DNA from: a virus
Strand: one strand, 5' to 3'
Length of the DNA stretch: 20,532 nucleotides
Virus record (IMG/VR): IMGVR_UViG_3300020430_000117
Coordinates: 1 to 20,532 of that record
Below are positions 11,932 to 19,071 of the stretch, piece after piece. Below the pieces are notes generated by a model. That model made no database searches and had not been told where the DNA came from. It was given only the letters and a program-made list of their open reading frames with translations. Every line of letters starts with the position of its first letter. The stretch's first letter is position 1. Made by a program: the position numbers and the translations under genes.

Positions 11932-12495
11932 TCAGGAGAACGAGCAGATGATTACATCAACATATTGAATTCTTAAATCAATACTACCAGAACCAGTGGC
12001 ATTTAGGGTTACTTGACCAGAGAACGGGTGATTGTGTGCCTGACCAATACCTTGAGGAGAGTTTACACCACCAGTTTGATTACTACCTGGTGTTCTAAAA
12101 CTACTACCACCAGAGGATGCATTTGCAGTTCCCCCAAGACCAGAGTTATGAGTATGATCTGGAATTTCAGCAGTTGTTAAAGTATGACCGCCAACAGTAC
12201 CACTTACAGGTGCTGTTGCACTAAAGCTGACCGCAAGAGTAGATGTAGATGCTGGGAATACAGTACTAAAGTTACTACCACCAGCACCTGAGGTGTTACC
12301 ATAACCAAATCCACCACCTGCACCATTAACCAAACGCAGTGCTTTATCATTGTGTGCAGTATTTTTTACCCATCCAGTGGGTGCTGCTGCCTGATAAAAT
12401 ACACTTTGTGTTCCTTGGTCCAGAACAGAATACTTAGAAGATAATGATGTACCGTCACTAAAAGTAACCCCAGTGGCGGTTAATTGTGCTGCCAT
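11932..12495 (-). CDS. Tail-collar / short tail fibre-type protein, copy A
   Basis: This 187-residue protein begins MAAQLTATGVTFSDGTSLS. It shares FYQAAAPTGW, DKALR(L/V)VNG, HTLTTAEIPDHTH, an HNHPFSG pair and a C-terminal YVDVIICSFS with the downstream copy. That is the layout of a phage tail-collar domain. The central Gly/Ser/Asn-rich part differs most between the copies and probably carries variable receptor-binding loops. A late-type promoter lies 28 bases upstream, and GGAAG lies about 13 bases before the ATG, consistent with late expression of a structural gene. Confidence 0.8.
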   Translation of the reverse strand: MAAQLTATGVTFSDGTSLSSKYSVLDQGTQSVFYQAAAPTGWVKNTAHNDKALRLVNGAGGGFGYGNTSGAGGSNFSTVFPASTSTLAVSFSATAPVSGTVGGHTLTTAEIPDHTHNSGLGGTANASSGGSSFRTPGSNQTGGVNSPQGIGQAHNHPFSGQVTLNATGSGSIDLRIQYVDVIICSFS

Positions 12496-12522
12496 CTTAC
12501 AACCATACTTCCTTTATTTACT

Positions 12523-12530
12523 TATTTATC
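12523..12530 (-). promoter_or_regulatory. T4-late-type promoter (GATAAATA)
   Basis: GATAAATA matches 7 of 8 bases of the T4 late consensus and lies 28 bases upstream of the first tail-collar gene. Its first bases overlap the stop codon of the upstream gene. The position before structural genes agrees with late, gp55/gp33-dependent transcription as known for T4-like phages, including cyanophages. Confidence 0.55.
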
Positions 12531-12804
12531 AACTACATTTAATCCAGAATCCATCACCAGTAAACTCCCAACCATCATCAAGAACTGCTTGGTAGTTCTC
12601 ATATTTATCTTTGAACCCATCAGGTACATAAGGTGGCCACTGTTCTCTGTAGAATTGCTGTGTCCATCCATCATTGTATGGGGATGTTGCCTGCACTTGA
12701 TTCATGAGATCAGGGTAGATCTGACGACGTGGTTCATCACTACCCACCTCACGAACATAAACTGTCTTGCCACCATCAGGTGACTCATAGATTTTAGCGG
12801 TCAT
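12529..12804 (-). CDS. Hypothetical protein, 91 aa
   Basis: This 91-residue protein begins MTAKIYESPDGGKTVYVRE. The first 25 residues look like a beta hairpin (KIYESPDGGKTVYVREVG). A proline- and aromatic-rich middle follows (WTQQFYREQWPPYVPDGF), then a C-terminal WEFTGDGFWIKCS. A KIYESPDGGKTVY-like start is familiar from small cyanophage proteins. It overlaps the upstream gene by 11 bases. No function is known. Confidence 0.7.
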   Translation of the reverse strand: MTAKIYESPDGGKTVYVREVGSDEPRRQIYPDLMNQVQATSPYNDGWTQQFYREQWPPYVPDGFKDKYENYQAVLDDGWEFTGDGFWIKCS

Positions 12805-12976
12805 TGTTTTTGTTAAACTGTTTACGACACTTTTTGAGTTCCTTCATCTCATCTTTGATCATCTGATAGGCATCCTCAGGATCGAGTCTACCACCAAGTT
12901 CCAAAGCGCAGACAACTTCGACTCTAGTTCCAAAGTGTTTGAGTGCTTCTTCAAAACAATTTAGTTCTTCATACAT
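12794..12976 (-). CDS. Small helical protein downstream of talC, 60 aa
   Basis: This 60-residue protein begins MYEELNCFEEALKHFGTRV. It is helical throughout, with two charged ends (DEMKELKKCRKQFNKNNDR). It starts 2 bases after the talC stop, so both are on one transcript. From memory, similar small proteins occur in other cyanomyoviruses. It lacks the C-terminal Cys pair of CP12, so it should not be mistaken for that regulator. Confidence 0.7.
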   Translation of the reverse strand: MYEELNCFEEALKHFGTRVEVVCALELGGRLDPEDAYQMIKDEMKELKKCRKQFNKNNDR

Positions 12977-12978
12977 AA

Positions 12979-13653
12979 TCAGAATACAGTTACTTCAGGT
13001 GTATTAAGTGCCTCAAGAGATGCTTCATAATCACGTTGGAAGATAGCAAGTCCCTCACGAGTCAACACACTGTCATACATTGCATTGAATACTTTAGATG
13101 GCATCGTAACAATGTCAGCGCCATATGTGAAGCAACGGGAGACATGATGTGCATCACGCAGAGATGCAGCAAGCACTTCAGTCTTCATGCCATGGACAGA
13201 ACGACAGGTTGCGATAGCACGAACCAATTCAACACCACTGAAGGAGTTATCATTACAACGTCCAACAAAAGGAGACAGATAGGTTGCACCTGCCTTCATT
13301 GCCATCACTGCTTGTGCAACAGAGAAGACAAGAGTTACGTTGGTTTTGATCCCCAGTTTGGTCAAATCTTTGCAGACCATAAGACCATCAGGAGTGCATG
13401 GGAGTTTGATAGTGGCAGGAGCACCAAACTTCTCAGCAAGGCGAACACCATCTTCATACATCTCACCTACGGTGCCAACAACTTCCATGCTGACATCAGT
13501 CACACCAATATCAATCATCTCCTGATATACTTCCTCAGGATCACGACCTGCCTTACGAATCAGGGAGGGGTTAGTAGTAACTCCGTCAACGAGTCCAGAT
13601 GCAAAGTATTTACGGACTTCGTTAGTATCTGCAGTATCAAGGAAGATCTTCAT
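12979..13653 (-). CDS. talC: Transaldolase, FSA/TalC type
   Basis: This 224-residue protein should exchange a dihydroxyacetone unit between fructose 6-phosphate and an aldose phosphate in the non-oxidative pentose phosphate pathway. Asp6 lies in MKIFLDTAD, GVTTNPSLI is at residues 24-32, and the Schiff-base Lys83 sits in TIKLPCTPDG. SPFVGRCND and LAASLRDAHH are further family motifs. At 224 residues it matches the short TalC/FSA subfamily rather than the 315-residue TalA/B class. TalC is one of the most common auxiliary metabolic genes of T4-like cyanophages. It would work with gnd (5668-6735) to feed nucleotide synthesis during infection. It overlaps the upstream coiled-coil mini-gene by ATGA. 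Confidence 0.95.
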   Translation of the reverse strand: MKIFLDTADTNEVRKYFASGLVDGVTTNPSLIRKAGRDPEEVYQEMIDIGVTDVSMEVVGTVGEMYEDGVRLAEKFGAPATIKLPCTPDGLMVCKDLTKLGIKTNVTLVFSVAQAVMAMKAGATYLSPFVGRCNDNSFSGVELVRAIATCRSVHGMKTEVLAASLRDAHHVSRCFTYGADIVTMPSKVFNAMYDSVLTREGLAIFQRDYEASLEALNTPEVTVF

Positions 13654-13796
13654 TTGTCACCAAGGGAATAGTTATCAAGAGAATTATATTTTGTAACTGA
13701 CAATTTGTCAATGATTTTTTCGAGTTCTCGCACACGAGACTCCAATTCAGCGATACGCTCATCAAGCGTAGTAAATTCAAAGTCGTAGTTTGTCAT
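13650..13796 (-). CDS. Coiled-coil mini-protein upstream of talC, 48 aa
   Basis: This frame encodes 48 residues beginning MTNYDFEFTTLDERIAEL. Residues 11-32 form regular heptads (LDERIAELESRVRELEKIIDKL), so a parallel coiled-coil dimer is likely. The ATG overlaps the stop of the 26-residue frame upstream and the TGA overlaps the talC start, so it is coupled to talC on both sides. It resembles SlyX-like short coiled coils in general form, but I do not assign it. Confidence 0.6.
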   Translation of the reverse strand: MTNYDFEFTTLDERIAELESRVRELEKIIDKLSVTKYNSLDNYSLGDK

Positions 13797-13873
13797 TTGT
13801 AGATAAAGGGATCTCTGTTTCTGTTCCTGAATCTCTGTATATAGTCTCTGATCTTGTTGATCAATTTTCTCAT
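13793..13873 (-). CDS. Very basic mini-protein, 26 aa
   Basis: This frame encodes 26 residues beginning MRKLINKIRDYIQRFRNR. It contains nine Arg or Lys residues and forms one amphipathic helix. ATGA overlaps at both ends link it to its neighbours, which is the main support. A helix of this kind could bind RNA, DNA or a membrane surface. It may also be only a translational relay between the genes on each side. Confidence 0.4.
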   Translation of the reverse strand: MRKLINKIRDYIQRFRNRNRDPFIYK

Positions 13874-14178
13874 AGTTTGACTCCAGCGGTCACATTTGCT
13901 CTACGAGTATAGTTTTGAAGAGTGCCTTCCTGTAAGCACTTAAGATGCCAACGGGTTACCTTCAAGCACCCTTCATACTCTAGAGCAGTAATGAAGTTAG
14001 CACCAAGGGGTTCTTTAAGAACACTAGTATGCAAGCCAAATCTAGTTTTTTTAATGTAAAACGCATCATCAATCCATTCAACATCTTCTGGAATGTTTTG
14101 CTCAATCGTGGGATTAGATCCCAAAGAATCCTGTAAAGTTGGAATTCTCTCAGTGATCTTCGTCTGTTGTTCCGTCAT
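13870..14178 (-). CDS. Hypothetical protein, 102 aa
   Basis: This 102-residue protein begins MTEQQTKITERIPTLQDSL. The frame extends further upstream, but the ATG at 14178 limits the overlap with the upstream gene to 29 bases and gives a normal N-terminus. The second half is beta-rich (FYIKKTRFGLHTSVLKEP, then FITALEYEGCLKVTRWHLK) and ends QNYTRRANVTAGVKL. From memory, similar FGLHTSV-containing proteins occur in other marine cyanophages. Function is unknown. Confidence 0.65.
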   Translation of the reverse strand: MTEQQTKITERIPTLQDSLGSNPTIEQNIPEDVEWIDDAFYIKKTRFGLHTSVLKEPLGANFITALEYEGCLKVTRWHLKCLQEGTLQNYTRRANVTAGVKL

Positions 14179-14383
14179 CTTTTTTATTGAATCCAAATGG
14201 TGCTGATTGTTCTTCCTTCTCTGCACGGAGTTTATGTGCAAGAGCACAGACAGTCTCCATCACTTTAAGAGTGTCCTCAGTAGTAGAACCCTCTGGCATG
14301 TTACGGAGAACAATATCAAATAGAGGGAAGAACTGATTAGATGCTTCTAATACTTCTTCAGGAGTCAGAGGTGCTTTGTTCAT
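14150..14383 (-). CDS. Conserved-looking helical protein, 77 aa
   Basis: This 77-residue protein begins MNKAPLTPEEVLEASNQFF. It is a helical protein (PEEVLEASNQFFPLFDIVL and DTLKVMETVCALAHKLRAE) with an acidic flexible tail. From memory, homologs with the FFPLFDIVL and DTLKVME strings are common in cyanomyoviruses. It overlaps the genes on both sides by 26 and 29 bases. No activity is known. Confidence 0.7.
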   Translation of the reverse strand: MNKAPLTPEEVLEASNQFFPLFDIVLRNMPEGSTTEDTLKVMETVCALAHKLRAEKEEQSAPFGFNKKDDGTTDEDH

Positions 14384-14519
14384 TCTTAAATGGGTGTGGT
14401 TTGTTCAATTTGGTGGCGACTGATGAGATATGAAGTTGCTTGAGTGCTGCAACAACCTCAGGAGTTTCTTCCCACTCCCAAGTCTCACCACCTCTACCAG
14501 TAAAAGTTCGTTTAGTCAT
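14358..14519 (-). CDS. Small protein, 53 aa
   Basis: This 53-residue protein begins MTKRTFTGRGGETWEWEET. The frame opens ten codons earlier, but the ATG at 14519 has AGGAG 5 bases before it, which decides the start. A beta-like N-terminus (TFTGRGGETWEWEE) is followed by a helix (EVVAALKQLHISSVATKL). It is the first gene after the modification cassette on this strand. The family is familiar from cyanophages but has no known function. Confidence 0.7.
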   Translation of the reverse strand: MTKRTFTGRGGETWEWEETPEVVAALKQLHISSVATKLNKPHPFKNEQSTSDS

Positions 14520-14524
14520 ATACT

Positions 14525-14529
14525 CTCCT
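14525..14529 (-). promoter_or_regulatory. Ribosome binding site (AGGAG) fixing the start at 14519
   Basis: AGGAG, 5 bases before the ATG at 14519, is a strong Shine-Dalgarno site. It shows that the start is the internal ATG rather than the earlier ATG at 14549. It also marks the point where the cassette's chain of overlapping genes ends. Confidence 0.6.
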
Positions 14530-14545
14530 GACTGTCTGGATTTTA

Positions 14546-15259
14546 TCACATATCTATGGATTGTGCAATCTGTTTTGCAATTATTTCATTAGTCACAACT
14601 CCAGAGTGAACAAGGTCTCTGGACTTATCCACCTGCTTAATGTAATCACAATCTATTGCCTTCCTATTTGCAGCATACAGTGTAAAGTCATAGTATTTTG
14701 TATTACTCCACATCATCTGTGCAGTCAATCTTGTCATTCTTAAATGTTCTTCATTGTGATGATCAAATCTCCTCCATGATTTACCAAGTCCACCAATATC
14801 CTCTGTCCATTGACCACAATGAACTACAGCATTATTCAAATATAGTGGACATCTTTGAGATGAAGACCATGAGAACACCACTGCAAGTGGTTCAGGATAC
14901 AATGCCTTCAACTTGGCAGAGTTATGTAGAGCAAACATGGGAGATGATCCAGGTGCTCCCATGTTTATCACTGGACGACCAGTTATTCCACTCAATTTTG
15001 CAGCAATAGTTCCACTTAACTCACAACCAATACCAAACACATAAGAGCATCCAAATAGAACAATGCTTTTATGCCATGGTATGCGATCAAACTCCTGAGT
15101 TCTATATCCCATAGAGTTTAATTTATATGTCACACCAACATTTCTATATCGCCAATCAGATGGTTGTGACTTAAGATTCTTCTTGAATAATTCTCTACTA
15201 TCCTGATCAAACCAAGCACCACCTTGTTCAGGTCTATCTTCAAGTTCGTAGATCTTCAT
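14546..15259 (-). CDS. SGNH/GDSL-like hydrolase
   Basis: This 237-residue protein begins MKIYELEDRPEQGGAWFDQ. VLFGCSYVFGIG at residues 67-78 fits block I of SGNH hydrolases, with Ser72 as the nucleophile. The Gly of block II may be G101 (INMGAPGSS). DLVH at 215-218 near the C-terminus fits the Asp-x-x-His of block V. These enzymes remove acyl groups from sugars or lipids, and some transfer acyl groups. It has no signal peptide. The gene follows the carbamoyltransferase by an ATGA overlap, so it may trim or modify the same product (inference). The block III Asn is not obvious, so the call is moderate. Confidence 0.65.
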   Translation of the reverse strand: MKIYELEDRPEQGGAWFDQDSRELFKKNLKSQPSDWRYRNVGVTYKLNSMGYRTQEFDRIPWHKSIVLFGCSYVFGIGCELSGTIAAKLSGITGRPVINMGAPGSSPMFALHNSAKLKALYPEPLAVVFSWSSSQRCPLYLNNAVVHCGQWTEDIGGLGKSWRRFDHHNEEHLRMTRLTAQMMWSNTKYYDFTLYAANRKAIDCDYIKQVDKSRDLVHSGVVTNEIIAKQIAQSIDM

Positions 15260-16680
15260 GAGAATACCTTGACACCATGTTTACTGGACCAACGATTAGC
15301 ATCAGTCTCATCATTTACTATCGGTTCACCTTTAATATTCAAACTAGTATTCAATAAAACTGGTACACCAGTCTCTTTACCCCAACGCATCAAAAGATCA
15401 TGCAATCTTGGTGCATCAGACTTCTTCACTGTCTGTACTCTACTAGTTCCATCAACATGAATTACACCACTCAATAAGTTTGGTGCCTTACACTTAACTG
15501 CATACTGCATGAATGGACTCTCCACCATATCATTGTGCATGTCAAAGTATTTTGAAGCATATTCTAATGGCACCACTGGTGAGAATGGTCTGAATTCTTG
15601 ACGCTTCTTTATCTCATTTACTCTGTCTTTAATACCTGGACTTGTAGGATCTGCTAATAAACTTCTAGCACCCAGTGCCCTTGGTCCAAATTCTGCTCTT
15701 CCTCTTGCAAGTCCACATATTTTATGATCTTTTAGATAATCAACAATAGAATTATTTGAATGATGATGTAGGATCTTATATCCCAGGTATGGTGAGAATT
15801 TAATCTTCTTCTTTTTATGAGCTAAAACTGCACCAATAGCAGAACCAGCATCACCAGGGGCAGGCATAATCCAGACATTTTTAAAATAATCATATGCCAA
15901 ACCATTTGCAGCACAATTCAATGCACATCCACCCATGAAGACTAAATTATCAGAACCAGTCAAAGTCTTTGCCTTCCTCAATACTTCACTGAATAATACC
16001 TCATATACATGTTGAGTTGCTGCAGCAATATCTACATCAGTTGCATCTGGTTGCCAGTCCATGCAACCGCGATGAAGATTACGCTTTGATATAAAGTCAA
16101 TACCAATCAATTCATTTAGTATCTTTGAAGTAAGTTTGTCTCTATCTCCAAAAGAGGACAATGCCATCAAGATATATTCTTCTTCATTTGGTTTTAACCC
16201 AATTCTCTGGGTCATGGCAGAATACCACAAACCAATACTATTGGGATACTTCAGTTCATACAACAAATAGATGCGATTACCTATCGCCTTCCAAATACTA
16301 AGGGTTTGAAACTCACCAATAGCATCAATAACAAGGATTGCACAATTATTGAATTTACTTGTGTAATACCCAGCACAAGCATGACTGTAGTGATGATCAA
16401 TAAATTTATGCTTACAATTAAAATACTTTGTGAAGTTATCAATGAATGGTCCTTGACCTGCTTTTATCTGCCTCCACCTCTTACGAAGAGGATTCTCATA
16501 CCAGCAAATTAAGTCTGGTTTACCCCACTTCAAACCATGAGATATTAGATCATCGTTGAGAACAGGATCATTCTTTACTCTACTAAACCTCTCACTCTCA
16601 CTAGCAAACATAAGGGAGTCATTAGAAAATACTGCAAGAGCAGCATTATGACTATTTGATGATATCCCCCATGTTATCAT
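15256..16680 (-). CDS. Carbamoyltransferase, NodU/CmcH/TobZ family
   Basis: This 474-residue protein should transfer a carbamoyl group from carbamoyl phosphate, through carbamoyl-AMP, to a hydroxyl of a substrate. SHNAALAVF starts at about residue 10. DHHYSHACAGY at 95-105 holds the metal-binding His pair in the N-terminal Kae1-like domain. MGGCALNCAANG at 249-260 and PAPGDAGSAIGA at 273-284 follow. ARGRAEFGPRALGARSLLADP at 325-345, EFRPFSP and the end motif GEPIVN are family signatures of the C-terminal domain. Known relatives act on Nod-factor sugars and antibiotics. Cyanophages carry such genes with unknown targets. It overlaps the radical SAM gene by 29 bases. Confidence 0.88.
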   Translation of the reverse strand: MITWGISSNSHNAALAVFSNDSLMFASESERFSRVKNDPVLNDDLISHGLKWGKPDLICWYENPLRKRWRQIKAGQGPFIDNFTKYFNCKHKFIDHHYSHACAGYYTSKFNNCAILVIDAIGEFQTLSIWKAIGNRIYLLYELKYPNSIGLWYSAMTQRIGLKPNEEEYILMALSSFGDRDKLTSKILNELIGIDFISKRNLHRGCMDWQPDATDVDIAAATQHVYEVLFSEVLRKAKTLTGSDNLVFMGGCALNCAANGLAYDYFKNVWIMPAPGDAGSAIGAVLAHKKKKIKFSPYLGYKILHHHSNNSIVDYLKDHKICGLARGRAEFGPRALGARSLLADPTSPGIKDRVNEIKKRQEFRPFSPVVPLEYASKYFDMHNDMVESPFMQYAVKCKAPNLLSGVIHVDGTSRVQTVKKSDAPRLHDLLMRWGKETGVPVLLNTSLNIKGEPIVNDETDANRWSSKHGVKVFS

Positions 16681-17503
16681 ACCGATTCTCCCAATAACTG
16701 ACAGGTAATGTTGGATCTTGTTTAATGTAAGGTTCAGTCTTGTTAGCTGGACACATAGAACAGAACGACTCGTCCTCTCTATTCAAAAATTCATTTAATT
16801 CTTCGTCAGTACAATCTGGTCTCAATGGTTTATATTCTAAGTAAGGATCCCATTTTTGACTCAGATTATACTTGTTTGCTTGCATAGGAAGATATGCTAG
16901 TGCAGGGCACTTCCATAGGTTCCCTTCATGTATCTGAAGAGCGTGTTTTGATACGCACTTCTCCCAACTTAATCTAGGATTATTATCCTCATATGGCATA
17001 ATTTGATTGCCATACCCTTTATATTGTGGTATCCAATAAGTATTTGTAAAGTCCCAGAATTCTACATGAACTCCTAGGTCATGCTTCCAGGATTTTGCTA
17101 ATTCATACCCTCTCTTAAACTTCCTTACATATCCTTTATGTTTTGTGCTGTGAATAGATATTGCTAAGTTTGTTTTTGTTGCTAGTAATGCTTTAGGAAG
17201 TCCAGGATGATTATGCAAAAAACTGGCATTTGATACCAGATCTATTTTAACTGCTGGGTCTGGATACATCATCCTGACCAGATACACAATCTCCGTTAAT
17301 TCTTTGTTTAGTGTTGGTTCTCCACCTAAAATTACAAATGTATCAGGAACAACTCTCTGACTCCATTTATATAGCCAATCTCTAGCAGTATTATACGATA
17401 AGTTACCAGAGTGTCCGTGATTAGAGTAATGTGAACAACCCTCACATGTAAAATTACATGCGTGAGTTACATGTAGTTCTATCTGCTTAGTGCTAAATTG
17501 CAT
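16652..17503 (-). CDS. Radical SAM protein with a second Cys cluster
   Basis: This 283-residue protein has CNFTCEGC at residues 16-23, the CxxxCxxC site for the 4Fe-4S cluster that cleaves S-adenosylmethionine. GGEPTLN at 60-66 is the SAM-binding GGE motif. Cys at 183, 199, 231, 248 and 251 in the C-terminal part could bind an auxiliary cluster of SPASM or twitch type. Such enzymes commonly modify peptides or make cofactors by radical chemistry. The substrate is unknown. It overlaps the carbamoyltransferase start by 29 bases and the upstream oxygenase by 11, so the three are probably made together. Confidence 0.82.
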   Translation of the reverse strand: MQFSTKQIELHVTHACNFTCEGCSHYSNHGHSGNLSYNTARDWLYKWSQRVVPDTFVILGGEPTLNKELTEIVYLVRMMYPDPAVKIDLVSNASFLHNHPGLPKALLATKTNLAISIHSTKHKGYVRKFKRGYELAKSWKHDLGVHVEFWDFTNTYWIPQYKGYGNQIMPYEDNNPRLSWEKCVSKHALQIHEGNLWKCPALAYLPMQANKYNLSQKWDPYLEYKPLRPDCTDEELNEFLNREDESFCSMCPANKTEPYIKQDPTLPVSYWENRYDNMGDIIK

Positions 17504-18014
17504 AATAGTTGAAATTGATAACTATTCTCCTATAGTCATCTGTACATGATGTTCCAGTGTGCATCAAGGTGGCAGGGAATTTGACAAATCTATTTGCCAC
17601 ACTCTCTACCTTAGTTCCGTCTTCAAACAGAGTGTATCCATCATTAGTATTTACATAGTATATACCAGTCATCATATCATCTGCATGAGGACCAAAGTCA
17701 CAATGAAATGCCCAGTCAAATACAACTAGTTCTTCAGTCTGAGTAATTGCATTTGCTTTTATTCTAACAATCGCACTCATATCCTCCTTATCAACTATTG
17801 GTTCTATAAGATTATACGCATTACTAATAATATGATGCTTTGAGTAAATTAGATGAATATACTGAGAATGACCATCTCCAGGATAATTTATGCCAGCATT
17901 AAATATCCATGCACATGAGTTAGCAATATCACCTTGATCATAATTACCTGTCCAGTAATTATATAATCGATCATGTACCTCTGCGTCTAAGTAATCATCA
18001 ATAATCTCAATCAT
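17493..18014 (-). CDS. 2OG-Fe(II) oxygenase-like protein, copy B
   Basis: This 173-residue protein begins MIEIIDDYLDAEVHDRLYN. FHCDF at 103-107 gives the H104-x-D106 pair. H152 (LMHTGTS) supplies the distal His, and R162 or R163 (YRRIVINFNY) binds 2-oxoglutarate. The strand MTGIYYVNTNDGYTLFEDG lies between them. This is the standard Fe-binding set of small phage 2OG oxygenases. It is a close paralog of the gene immediately upstream, sharing MTGIYY(V/I)NTNDGYTLFEDG, SVANRFV and RR(I/L)(V/L)INFN. The copies overlap by ATGA. Likely a hydroxylase; the substrate is unknown. Confidence 0.8.
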   Translation of the reverse strand: MIEIIDDYLDAEVHDRLYNYWTGNYDQGDIANSCAWIFNAGINYPGDGHSQYIHLIYSKHHIISNAYNLIEPIVDKEDMSAIVRIKANAITQTEELVVFDWAFHCDFGPHADDMMTGIYYVNTNDGYTLFEDGTKVESVANRFVKFPATLMHTGTSCTDDYRRIVINFNYYAI

Positions 18015-18535
18015 AAGTATTCGCAGGTGGTAAAGTTAAAGTTGATCAACAACCTACGTCTGGTGTCTGTACAGGTAGTTGCCGTATGCTTTGTTGTACA
18101 AGGAAACACAACAAACCTATTTGCAACACTATCACACTTTTGTCCATCTTCAAACAGAGTGTATCCATCATTTGTATTGATGTAGTATATACCTGTCATC
18201 AAATCTTTAGGGAAATCCGTATGAAATCCATCCTTGAATACCATCAATTCAGGAGTCTGTAGCATACAATTTGTTTTGATTCTGGCAATTGATGTCATCC
18301 CCGCCTTATCAATCAAAGGTTGAAGTAAATGAAATGCTTTTGGAACCAAAATATAATTTGCAGCAAATACTAGGGATGTAAAGTGGAAGTGTCCATCATT
18401 TTTTAGAGTGCATCCATCAGAATATAACCAGACACAAGAACCCTCCAAAGTTCCATCATCCATCTCACTATTGTAAAATGCACGAATGACTTCATAATCT
18501 TCTGGACTCAAAAAGTCATCATAAACTCTAATCAT
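18011..18535 (-). CDS. 2OG-Fe(II) oxygenase-like protein, copy A
   Basis: This 174-residue protein begins MIRVYDDFLSPEDYEVIRA. FHTDF at 104-108 gives H105 and D107. The distal H150 lies in TKHTATT, and R160 or R161 follow in RRRLLINFNF. The core strand and loop are nearly identical to copy B, while the first 100 residues have diverged. That suggests duplication followed by change in substrate recognition. It overlaps the unknown protein upstream by 8 bases. Small oxygenases of this kind are frequent in T4-like cyanophages, where their targets have not been defined. Confidence 0.8.
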   Translation of the reverse strand: MIRVYDDFLSPEDYEVIRAFYNSEMDDGTLEGSCVWLYSDGCTLKNDGHFHFTSLVFAANYILVPKAFHLLQPLIDKAGMTSIARIKTNCMLQTPELMVFKDGFHTDFPKDLMTGIYYINTNDGYTLFEDGQKCDSVANRFVVFPCTTKHTATTCTDTRRRLLINFNFTTCEYL

Positions 18536-19061
18536 CGATATAATCAGTAGATTTGAGCATCTCTACAGCTTCAGCAAATGTCTTTGAGGGAATATGTAGA
18601 GATAAGCATCTTCGATTAACTATACCTGGTTTTGTAGGAATAATCGCGTATGGTTTAGACGTATCAAGGAGATATGCATCCCCAGGTTTTGCCATGAATC
18701 GACGACCCTTCTTCAAATATCCATCATAAAATACGGCACCTTCAGATTCAGTGTTATCTTGAATGGGATAATAGAATTGGGTAATACATTGATCAGTAGC
18801 GATATAAAAATCAATCACTACTTCACCCTCACCATAACTGTGTGCAGGGATTTCATGATTTACTTCCATTAGAGAGAATTTACATTCATCTCTATAGTTC
18901 CTTGGAATTACCTGAAGTAAATCCTCATCATTTGTAGTATGCACATCCCAATACTGCATACCTTTGAATCCTATGGGACTATCCATCCCATATTCAATTT
19001 GTTTATTCTTTTTGTTGTAATAATCAATTACAAACTTCTCATTCAATTTATGAAAAAACAT
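18528..19061 (-). CDS. Unknown protein, possibly cupin-fold, 177 aa
   Basis: This 177-residue protein begins MFFHKLNEKFVIDYYNKKN. The ATG at 19061 has AGGA 6 bases before it and is preferred; an earlier ATG at 19094 lies inside the HNH gene. The middle reads as beta strands: EIPAHSYGEGEVVIDFYIAT, then ITQFYYPIQDN, then MAKPGDAYLLDT and RRCLSLHIPS. That order resembles a double-stranded beta-helix, and its neighbours are oxygenases of that fold. However, the full Fe-binding HxD...H set is not evident, so it may be an inactive or non-iron relative. The function is unknown. Confidence 0.6.
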   Translation of the reverse strand: MFFHKLNEKFVIDYYNKKNKQIEYGMDSPIGFKGMQYWDVHTTNDEDLLQVIPRNYRDECKFSLMEVNHEIPAHSYGEGEVVIDFYIATDQCITQFYYPIQDNTESEGAVFYDGYLKKGRRFMAKPGDAYLLDTSKPYAIIPTKPGIVNRRCLSLHIPSKTFAEAVEMLKSTDYIDD

Positions 19062-19067
19062 ACCAAT

Positions 19068-19071
19068 TCCT
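19068..19071 (-). promoter_or_regulatory. Ribosome binding site (AGGA) favouring the start at 19061
   Basis: AGGA, 6 bases before the ATG at 19061, supports that start over the in-frame ATG at 19094, which has no such site. The site overlaps the stop of the HNH gene, consistent with coupled translation. Confidence 0.45.

Noticed and set aside
12603-12612. GATAAATA-like octamer inside the 12529-12804 gene
   Set aside because: It lies in mid-gene with no start codon at a suitable distance, so it is probably chance.
12794-12976. CP12-like regulator next to talC
   Set aside because: The protein lacks the paired Cys and the C-terminal motif of CP12.
13036-13671. Long plus-strand frame of 211 codons opposite talC
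   Set aside because: It is a mirror frame of a clearly identified transaldolase gene; its translation is rich in Cys, His and Thr with no domain.
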